A stretch of 64,000 bases of DNA from Favolaschia claudopus (taxonomy: Eukaryota > Basidiomycota > Agaricomycetes > Agaricales > Mycenaceae): the NCBI GenBank assembly GCA_037176885.1, contig JAWWNJ010000148.1, forward strand, positions 186,001-250,000, in the 5' to 3' direction. Below are positions 56,401 to 64,000 of the stretch, piece by piece (the stretch's first letter is position 1; each line of letters begins with the position of its first letter). The notes below the pieces were generated by a model. That model saw only the letters and a list, made by a program, of their open reading frames with translations, did no database searches and had not been told where the DNA came from. The position numbers and the translations under genes were made by a program.

Positions 56401-59400
56401 TTGGGTCGGAAACGACATAGCATATTTAACCCCCTGGCCGGAAACAATTGAGAAAATTTCGAGAGATCTTGACCGGTGGAATACAACGAAACCTTCAATC
56501 GAGGGGCGTCGACACATTATCAACATGGTCATAGGTGGTAGAACACAGTATCTGACCCGGGTCCAGGGTATGCCCGCCGATATTGAAAGCACCCTGATAA
56601 AAATGAGTAATAATTTCATGTGGGAAGGAAAGAAAGCTCGCATTGCTCATGAAACGATGTCCCTCCTCATCGAGAGCGGCGAGAAACAAATCCTTGATAT
56701 ACAGTCGAGAAACGATGCCATCGACCTAATGTTGCCGCCACTCGGAAAGTCGAGTCGCGACTTGGGAAGTCGACTTCATTGGGAGTTTGACTCGACTCGA
56801 CTTGACTTCGGGAGTTGAAGTCACTCGAAGTCACTTCGAGTCGACTCAAGTCGCTCAAGTCTGGGGTAGTTTCTGCTATTTGGCATACCTGCCTTGGAGG
56901 GATACTTGCTACACTGCTGCGAGCGCTTTTTCTGGACATATTCACAGACAACAGTGAATAAAGATAAAACAAGGGTTTTGGTGTTATAACCGGTCAAATA
57001 TATTGGTAAAACACTTTGAAGGTACCCACCTGTTGCCCTAAATACCTCTCAAATGGTTTCCCAAGCTAATCGCGCCCAGAACCTAGCGAGAACTGCGAAA
57101 ACAATAGAAATGTGACGCAAGTCACGATTATGTCACACAAATGTGACTTCTGTGACATCCAGTGACGGCGTCAGACAAAAAAATTCAAAACGTCTCCAAA
57201 CGCACCCAAATGCGAATCCGCACATCTTCGGAAGATACCCAACTTGAGTCGACTCAAGTGACTCCGGGTCGACTTGATGAGACTTGCAAGTCGATTCAAG
57301 TCGGAGTGTTTGACTCGACTTGACTCGACTCAAGTCGACGGCGACTTGGCGGCTCAGCGACTTCAAGTCTGAGTCGCGGCAACATTACATCGACCTCTGG
57401 AATCTAAAACAGTTCCTGTTACAAGGCGGCGATCGGGCCAATTGGGCTTTTTTCGCAGAACATACCATATACCATCGATGGGATCTCGACCAAACGACAC
57501 ATAACCAAGGCATGCTGTACAGCCTGTTCTTACAGAACATCCGAGTACCTGAATGGAGAATTAACCCTCTTCCCGATGAGATCAGACGTATGATGAGGGC
57601 GGCAAAGAGGTACAACTTACAGTTCACGGCCCTTTCAATTTCTCGAGAACTACAGCTAGAAATGCCCATCTGGAATCATCTGCACCTCAACGAATTGAAG
57701 TTTGCGACTATTCAAAGAAAGAAATCAGTACAATGTCTGAGGCAAAACCACAAAACGAAGACTGTACAGAACATTTTATCAATCGCCCATAGGAAATCAA
57801 GTATATTAAGGAGACCACACACCCTGAATCCATCTGGAATTGGTCGGAAAAACTGCGGCTGCCCGGGCTGCCAACGGGACCGTAATGAACTCGGTTGCCC
57901 AAATCCAGGTGAGTGTATTGAGGCCGCCAAAATACTGCTCGAATGTGTCCCAGCTAAATGGAACCCTTTGGTACCCGCCCAAGAAAACTGCATGCCAGAA
58001 GACGATAGTGAGAGCGAAGAGGAAGGAAGGATGACATTTGATCCGGATATTTGTTTGACAGATAAATCCCACGGATTCCGCATTTTCGCCACTGAGGACC
58101 ATCTCACACTACTACCAGCTAAACGGTACAGCAACCAGACCTCAAACGAAGCAATTACAATACGAGTGAACGCACGGGTGCTTAACACTGGCCGGATCAA
58201 CGCGCAGATGTGCGCCTTTGTATCGATAAAATCAAAAACATCGACATCCACCTTTCTCGACGAGTGTCTACACTTATCGTTCCTAGACCTCGACGTTGAG
58301 CCCTCCTTCCAGGCTGCTTTGCTAGGCGGGCTCCTCTATGCTCTCCAAAATGCTCCTCTTTCAGTCGCGGCAACAATCTTATGTCCCTCTTCATTCCTGG
58401 GATCCGTTTTTGTAACCAACCGTACTGCCTATGAAAATAATGCCCTCCACCCAAACTTCTCCATCATCAAGAGTATTATAGCCCTCTTGCAAGAGAGATC
58501 TGCAAGGACGTACTTCAAAGTCGAAACATTCCAAGGCTCGTGCAAGGCTAACTCCTCTGATTGCCTGTCTGTATCTCTTGACACGCAACCGGACTTGATG
58601 TTTACTTCTCCCGGAATACTCCTCAACACGGGATCGCAACGCCTATTCACAAAAATAATTGTGACACTTAAGCGACGTTCTTCGCGCAAATCGACACTCT
58701 CAAATCTTGACCGCGCTCGCCACTGCGTCAATGATGAATTCGATTATTATCCTTCCGACACTATGATCTGGAAGTCACTCCGATCTACAGACATCAATCG
58801 ACTCACACGCAATTTCTTGTGGAAATGTATGCACGAAGCTTGTCGTGTCGGCACCTTCTGGGACAATATCCCAGACCTCCACCATTTGGCGTACTGCCCA
58901 GCCTGCGCCGTTCCGGATACCATGGAGCATATTGCCTTGGAATGTGACGCGCCGGGCCAGAAGCGAATCTGGACCTTGTGTGAGAGGATGTGGAAACTTC
59001 GTTTCAACCACTGGCCGAGATTACACTGGGGTCTAATCCTCGGATGTGCACTCCCTCATTTCCGATCTGCTCGGGGAAAGCGATTGCGAGGAAAAGAAAG
59101 ATTTCTCACTATCATAGTATCTACCTCTGTTCACTTGATTTGGAAAATTAGAAATGAGCGAATCTTGGAAGGTAAAATCATCACTAATATTGAAGTCGAA
59201 AATCGTTGGATATCAGCGATTAATTCATCTCTGAGACGCGACCAAATCTTGACGAATAAAGCTAGGTTTGGTTCACTTGGAAAATCCAAGCAAATTGTGC
59301 TTGAGACTTGGAGCGGCGTGCTCCACAATGAAGACGCGTTGCCGGACGATTGGACGCGAAGCAAGGGGGTTTTAGTGGGTATATGGCCCACCACTCGAAG

Positions 59401-59416
59401 AATCGGAGTAGGTTAA
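53493..59416 (+). pseudogene. L1-like LINE ORF2 (endonuclease-RT-C-terminal), one frameshift and one hAT insertion
   Basis: Frame 1 (53493-54100): NLVIGSLNIAGR and ILAMQETHLDEAG (endonuclease motifs). After a 1-nt shift near 54100 the second frame runs 54110-56726 and 57396-59416: LGDWNFIEDG, SRSRLDRIYV, SDHSMATVQV complete the APE-type endonuclease; RT motifs ANYRPVTLLNTDYKLLAKAY, VALDQEKAYDRIDHSYL, GVRQGDPISCLLFNL, LFADDTTIFLSD (catalytic DD). The C-terminal part has Cys-rich CGCPGCQRDRNELGCPNPGE and CPACAVPDTMEHIALEC, a zinc-finger-like end common in fungal L1-like elements, with a region between them that may be RNase H-like. The 661-bp hAT-like insertion falls after NDAID(L); removal with one 8-bp duplication gives SRNDAIDLWNLKQFLLQ with no frame change. 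Upstream MNINPITSSDSTTD (from 52844), left of a TIR element, may be the true start. A poly(A) tail follows. It is the best preserved LINE here. Confidence 0.85.
56727..57387. mobile_element. 661-bp hAT-like element with perfect 8-bp TSD
   Basis: Termini TAATGTTGCCGC.ACTCGG and complement, flanked by CATCGACC (56719-56726 and 57388-57395). The interior is rich in GACTCGACT/AAGTCGACT words and also holds TGTGACTTC repeats. No transposase frame. Confidence 0.9.
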
Positions 59417-59570
59417 ATCGACGGCCAGAGTCCCACACAAAGGCTTGTAACCTGTGCGTAACGGCATTTCCTCCTGGACTACTTCCCGGCTTTACTGGAA
59501 CTACCCAGTTTTCTTGCGGATGTACTGAAGAATGCTTTGCAGACTTAAGTACATTATTCAAACGCTCCTT

Positions 59571-59597
59571 AAAAAAAAAAAAAAAAATAAAAAAAAA
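59571..59597 (+). other. Poly(A) tail of the LINE
   Basis: 27 bases, all A except one T at 59588, 155 bp after the LINE stop codon. This marks the 3' insertion end. Confidence 0.85.
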
Positions 59598-59639
59598 GAT
59601 ACATCACAGCGTTGGGGCGTGGGAACCGCCGAGAACTGG

Positions 59640-60268
59640 TGACAGCGTCACATTTGTGACAAAGTTCCCGGCGCGAGTTTAAAATCCAGCAAAAGGACCT
59701 CACGTTTGGCTACATGCTTGAGATCAAAGCCTGGAATAATACCATCCTTTGAAGTATATTTGTTGATACCTAGACACTTGTCCAAAATTTTGCCAAGGGA
59801 AGTGTTAGGATCAACCAAGGGTGTGCCGGCCCGTCAAGCCGAGACCTAGGGCAGGGAGGGTGGTTGGGATCAACTTCTTGTTCCATACAGATGGCAAACT
59901 TTGCCAGACGGAAAACACCATCACCATCACTCTCAATTGACCAGATGGGTCCATACATTTTCTCTCCGTAAGGATCAGTTTGCTCTCGCTCGGAGGAAGT
60001 GGTGGCCTTGACAGATCGAGCTGGTTTCCTAAGCGGCCACAATTAACACTTGCAAAACACAATGCAATAATGAAACCACTCACAAGTTCTCCGAATCTTT
60101 CGAAAACGACGTTCCTCGGATCCTTCCAACATCCAAAAAGCGAGGCGGTCCGTCAAAACTGTCCTGGGATATCCCAACAAGCAGCTGTCGAGGGGTGAGC
60201 GCACCCCCTGCGGTTCGGCCTGTAACTTCCTTTGCGGAGTGGTCAGCGACGTTGAAGGTGACGGGCAT
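59640..60268 (-). CDS. Unrecognised gene fragment, two exons, frame change near its end
   Basis: ATG at 60268 opens MPVTFNVADHSAKEVTGRTA, then GALTPRQLLVGISQDSFDG; a 55-bp intron (60083-60029, GTGAGT...TTAG) joins in phase to KPARSVKATTSSEREQTDPY, GEKMYGPIWSIESDGDGVFR, LAKFAICMEQEVDPNHPPCP. This frame stops at 59770, giving 147 aa. In another frame the strand continues DPNTSLGKILDKCLGINKYT, SKDGIIPGFDLKHVAKREVL to about 59660, which looks like the real continuation after a 1-nt indel. The MPVTFxVAxH start is reminiscent of DUF4419 proteins, but the rest does not confirm it. The LINE inserted just beyond may have cut off the remainder. Confidence 0.4.
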
Positions 60269-60495
60269 GGTGGGTGGAACGAGGAGGCCTAGTAGGTGGT
60301 TCGAAAATGGGCGGTGGTTAACAGCTCTTTCAAGGCTGTGCGAGTTGCGGTTGCGTTGATCACAGAACATCAGAATCGAAGGAGATGAACGAAAAGAGTC
60401 ACACGCGCAAGTTAATAATGAGTTGCCTGAAATACGCACAAAAGATAGTGAACCATACGGAACAAAAAAGGAAACCCTCTTCAGCTATAGCCTAT

Positions 60496-61729
60496 TCATT
60501 CCACAAAAGTATTCTGTCCAGCGGCCAAATAAGTGAACCCCAGAAAACCAGCCTCATTCGCTCTAGGCAAATGAACTTCGAAAAACTCGACAAACGCATT
60601 GAACCTTCCTTCATCGGCGTTTTTGAAGCTGCGCAACGAAAACTCAACCTCATCCAACTCTGCGATGTCCATCAGAGCAGAGTCCAGGGCTGCCCAATCG
60701 GCAGGCGCCCGAGCCGTCCACTGCTGACGGTTGGGGCGATGAGGTCCATGTGGGTGGTCGAGGATGGCGAATATCAGGACTTCGAGATTCGGTGTGGAGG
60801 AGACCGCGGAGGCGACGATGGAGTGCAGGAGATCGGGTGTTTTGGTCAGTTCGACGTCGAGGAGTAATTCCAAGACGGTCAGGGTAGGAAGAGTGGGGAA
60901 TATCGGGGGAGTTTCTGCATGGATGCAGGATCAGAATGCAACTATTAGGTACAAGGTGGAAAAAAAATTCCGTACCTAATTCGATTTCCAAATACTCGAG
61001 CGAATCTGAGCAGGCAACGAGGAATTGCGAAAATTGCGGTAGGAGGTTGTCTGGAACCGGAGGAAACATGACGGAGAATCGCACGAGATACTTCAACAGC
61101 GTGTGATATCGTGGGTGACAAACGAAAGCCAAATTTTCCCCGTTGTCTCCAGGAGACACCACTTTCAGATGCCAAATGTTACCCGGTTCAGTAAACTCGC
61201 TCTGCTCCTCGTCCTGCCCCTCGTCCTGCTCCTCGTCCTGAACGATTGTGGATCGGCTGATGATGACTTGTTCGAGGGATGAAAAGGCCTGCAAAAGTGC
61301 CGAAGACGGAATGTCCACGAGTTCTAAGGCGAGAACCCGAAGAGTGGGTACGGATAGAAGTTCAAGCACACGAGGATTCTCTGCGAGAACCGGTGCGATA
61401 TCGGTGAACATCGGTTCGCCCTGGATAGCGAGATATTCGATCTCGGACAAAGGACCCAATATGCTGGATATTTCCGCATAGTTTGGTGGTATATCGCCGA
61501 GGTCCACAAAGAGATATCGGACGTATTTGCCCAAATGTGGAGATCCGGTGAGAAGGCGAGCAGTTTTTTGGTAGGATGGCATCCCTTTCAATGTCATGTA
61601 GCGGAAGAGTCGCTTTTGACTTGATTCGAGAAAAGATGTAGCCACCAGGGAGCACGCAGGGAGACTCGACTGCGGCACCTCTTCGATGATGGCGTCGATG
61701 AGTTCTTGGGGAAGCTCGGGCGCTACCAT
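60496..61729 (-). CDS. F-box-like protein, intact, 390 aa
   Basis: ATG at 61729 (MVAPELPQELIDAIIEEV) in good context; exon 1 61729-60976, one 61-bp intron (60975-60915, GTACGG...GCAG), exon 2 60914-60496. The exons total 1173 nt with an in-phase join and no internal stop. Residues 4-45 (LPQELIDAIIEEVPQSSLPA, CSLVATSFLESSQKRLFRYM) are the F-box-like start seen in large agaricomycete families; the rest has leucine-rich strands (VPTLRVLALELVDIPSSALL, TLTVLELLLDVELTKTPDLL). An acidic Glu/Asp/Gln insert lies near residue 160. Such proteins may recruit targets to SCF ubiquitin ligases; role inferred from family. Upstream alternative TTG at 61744 rejected. Confidence 0.8.
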
Positions 61730-61967
61730 GCTGTATTGAGGCAACCCCGCTATGCTATGGCGAGGGTTGATGGGAAACGGTTACTAAACGCTAATGACCC
61801 AACGATGGAGCGCACCACGTGACTGACACGTTGTGCATTTCAAGTCCGGAAAATACAATCGACGACGGTAGAGCCTTGGTTAACTTTTCTGAAGGCTTGT
61901 ACATATTCCCTCAGTACATGCCCAGTAGTATTAATATTATGTGTATCATTCAGTAAACTTGGAAGTC

Positions 61968-63227
61968 ACTGTCAGTCTAGGCTCGAAACCAACCACCCGC
62001 CGAGAGGTTTGATGACAGTCGATCAAGCCTGACGGCGGAGCGGCTGGAGCATTTTAACCGGCGGGCAGTACGGTCGGGAATTGCCGGTGTAGGTAGATTT
62101 GACTTAGAAAAATTTCGCGATAGTGAAAATTCGGACTCGTCGCATCGAAATTCTGAAGAGACAGTTCTGTCGGGATTCCATTCGTGATACTCCCTCTGTA
62201 GTTTAAACGAGACATAAGCTTGCTGTGAGGGTGTAATAGTCAAAACAAATATTCATTATCTAATCTCTTTTGGGACTTCTCCTTTCTTGTCGCTACTACA
62301 CTTCGACTATGCCTCCTGAGCGCAAGAAGGTACCAAACCCCGATGCTCAATGCAAGCTTCCCAGGCTCCCAAGCAGCCACGAGGTGACGCTGACGCTGGC
62401 ATCGACATTTTTTTTCATATGAGCAGTCCACCTGCCTCCCCAAGAATCCATCCTGCCGGCGGACACAGTCCAGAAGTTAGCGACGACGAAGACGAAAAAC
62501 AAGACGATATAGCACCCTTACCTGACCTCCTAACCACTGCCACTGCCACTGAGGCTAACCAAGCTCGTTGGTAGCCTCTCCTCCTTCAACTTTGAGTGCA
62601 GCATGCACTCCACCTCGGAAGGGCCGTCAGAGGGCAGCCTCCGAATCACCTATCTCAGTCCCTTCTCCGGCAACATCTACAATATTCGAAAGTCCCGCGC
62701 AAGGGTCTTCCCGCCTCCGGTAGGAACATCCAAGAAAGTGCTGACTTTTTTGAGGATATTTTCACCAGTTTCACGTTGATGACAATAGAGAGAGGGGACG
62801 CCGACTCGGAAGACGCGGCAGAAATTCTCGCAAGCGACGTCGAGTTTCTGCGGGTCCAGCGCGGCAGGTGGCTTGAATGGCATGGACGAACAGGAAGGAG
62901 CGTTACCAGAGTCTGTCCCAAATAGGAAATGATGTCGTCGACAAAGTGGCGTCTAGCGGGCGCGTTTCACAAGTTGTAGCTTAGCGAATACAGATATAGC
63001 CATACGAAATCGAAAGGAACAAATCTGTCTCTTCAAATGTTCAGTGGGAGGAGTTCGAATTTTCACTATCGCGAAATTTTTCTAAGTCAGATCTACCTAC
63101 ATCGGCAACTGCCGACCGTACTACCCGCCGGTTAAATTGTTCCAGTCGCTATTTCGCCGGCCTATTGATCGACTGTCATCAATATCTCCGGCGTTCCCCA
63201 GCGGCTGGTTCGAGTCTACTGTCAGTC
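61968..63227. mobile_element. TIR element, about 1.26 kb, arms about 180 bp
   Basis: The left arm (about 61968-62145: CTCGAAACCA, CGATCAAGCC, TTAACCGGCGGGCAGTACGG, TAGATTTGACTTAGAAAAAT) and right arm (about 63055-63227) are imperfect inverted copies. The outer ends read ACTGTCAGTC / GACTGACAGT. Target duplication not resolved. The interior carries a coding-like segment, so it may be an element with its own small gene. Confidence 0.6.
62309..62922 (+). CDS. Possible small gene inside the long-TIR element
   Basis: ATG at 62309 (MPPERKK), then a possible 35-bp intron (62330-62364) joining in phase to APKQPRGDADAGIDIFFHM, Pro/Ser-rich SSPPASPRIHPAGG, acidic EVSDDEDEKQDD. A later segment in another frame reads SADFFEDIFTSFTLMTIERG, then DADSEDAAEILASDVEFLRV and QRGRWLEWHGRTGR with a stop at 62922. 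How they join is unclear (introns of about 30 bp would be needed). No family recognised. Likely an unstudied or decaying ORF. Confidence 0.25.
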
Positions 63228-63525
63228 GACGTTAGATCAATCATCAAAGCCAGTACTCAAATGTGTGAACAAATCAGTACAGTACCTACTCGTATATACT
63301 ATATGGCTTATCATTCTCTCCCAATCACTCTGTTGTATCTCAAAAGGTGGAGAGAGATGCAAAGCTTTACATAGAAAATCACGAATTATTTCAATATTTG
63401 TGTCCATTTTGGGTACATATCACATTATATCAATGACTCTATTAATATTCACATTCCCTCACACACAAGAACAACACAAGGACGAGCTTGGAAAATAAGG
63501 ACTCCAAAAAAAAGAACTTGTTACA
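63228..63525. other. No gene seen
   Basis: Short AT-rich stretch between the long-TIR element and the AT-hook array. No supportable start or promoter. Confidence 0.4.
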
Positions 63526-64000
63526 CTTGACTTCGCTCAGCGCTTTGCTCACGACCGAAGCAGGAAGCTGAACAGCCTGCGGTGGTGCGCAAGCGCGGGC
63601 GTCCCTCCAAGGCCTCTGGTGCTGAAGACACAGAGGTAACGCTGATCTTGACTTTGCTCTGCGCTTTGCTCACGACCGAAGCAGGAAGCTGAACAGCCTG
63701 CGGTGGTGCGCAAGCGCGGGCGTCCCTCCAAGGCCTCTGGTGCTGAAGACACAGAGGTAACAATGATCTTGACTTCGCTCTGCGCGTTGCTTAACGACCG
63801 AAGCAGGAGGCTGAACAGCCTGCGGTGGTGCGCAAGCGCGGGCGTCCCTCCAAGGCCTCCGGTGCTGAAGACAAAGAGGTAACGCTGATCTTGACTTCGC
63901 TCTGCGCGTTGCTCACGACCGAAGCAGGAAGAGCCTGTGGTGGTGCGCAAGCGCGGGCGTCCCTCCAAGGCGTCCGGTGCTGAAGACAAAGAGGTACCGC
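63526..64000. repeat. Tandem array with 121-bp period, at least four units
   Basis: Units begin with near-identical CTTGACTT[C/T]GCTC at about 63528, 63648, 63770 and 63890 and run off the window. Each unit is an intron-like half plus a coding half. Within the array most differences are single bases or a 6-nt in-frame deletion. Confidence 0.9.
63564..64000 (+). CDS. Partial gene: tandem AT-hook exons
   Basis: Four exons: 63564-63635, 63685-63756, 63807-63878 (72 nt each) and 63928-63993 (66 nt), separated by introns of 49, 50 and 49 bp (GTAAC...GAAGCAG). Every exon is a whole number of codons and starts GAA/GAG. Exons 1-2 read EAEQPAVVRKRGRPSKASGA + EDTE; exon 3 ends EDKE; exon 4 lacks two codons (EEPVVVRKRGRPSKASG...). 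RKRGRPSK has the G-R-P core of an AT-hook flanked by basic residues, which binds the minor groove of AT-rich DNA. A protein with an array of hooks would be a chromatin-associated protein. Read-through without splicing hits TGA in each unit. The left edge begins inside an intron-like half with no upstream exon seen, so the gene is truncated there or starts differently. The right end is outside the window. Confidence 0.6.

Noticed and set aside
63549..63989. Long minus-strand open frame (146 codons) across the AT-hook array
   Set aside because: It is open because the repeat unit lacks stops on that strand. The plus strand gives a known DNA-binding motif, phase-0 exons and GT-AG borders in every unit, and in-frame changes.
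63526..64000. CRISPR array
   Set aside because: Units are contiguous 121-bp repeats with no spacers and occur in a eukaryotic context.

Overview
The window looks like a gene-poor, transposon-rich piece of a filamentous basidiomycete genome, probably an agaricomycete. Reasons: coding segments join cleanly across very short GT-AG introns (46-63 bp); several fragments have the look of multicopy agaricomycete families (short kinase-like proteins, a GMMTDHAAD / NHKDDKKGQQD family, an F-box family, a Cys-rich CRNGC protein); and the mobile elements are fungal LINE, Copia, Tc1/mariner-like, hAT-like and Harbinger-like types. No bacterial operons, rRNA or convincing tRNA genes were seen.

Layout: 0-5 kb, a TIR element, a broken kinase-like gene and a foldback element with a nested MITE. 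5-7.7 kb, no recognisable genes. 7.7-14.4 kb, remains of LINEs of an RNase H-bearing clade: a plus-strand ORF1 split by a 200-bp MITE, then a minus-strand EN-RT-RNase H ORF that runs directly into the ORF1 of a second copy. 14.4-21.5 kb, repeats (telomere-like TTAGGG units, a GC-rich family, foldbacks, an LTR edge, a helicase scrap). 21.5-29.1 kb, kinase-like and KDDKKG-family relics, a decayed Copia element, the C-terminal end of a RecQ-type helicase and a zinc-finger protein relic. 29-48 kb, many TIR elements between small or broken genes, including a fragment of the splicing factor gene PRP46/PLRG1 and a Cys-rich gene with one in-frame stop. 48-60 kb, a LINE ORF1, two small spliced genes and a long L1-like LINE with a poly(A) tail. 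60-64 kb, an intact F-box-like gene, a long-TIR element and a tandem array of AT-hook exons.

Most interesting points: (1) at the right edge, a 121-bp unit (72-nt phase-0 exon encoding an RKRGRPSK AT-hook plus a 49/50-bp intron) is repeated at least four times. (2) Nested insertions with clean target duplications date one another; removing a 661-bp hAT-like element and one 8-bp duplication restores the LINE frame, and removing a 200-bp MITE and one TA restores a LINE ORF1. (3) MITEs sit inside the inferred introns of two small genes; without the MITE one intron returns to 49 bp. (4) At least a dozen short elements share TA target duplications and CAGT/CTCG/TGGTGC-type termini, though no Tc1/mariner transposase is seen here.

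Coordinates of TIRs, target duplications and introns were read by eye from the sequence. Family names rest on motif recognition, not on database searches.
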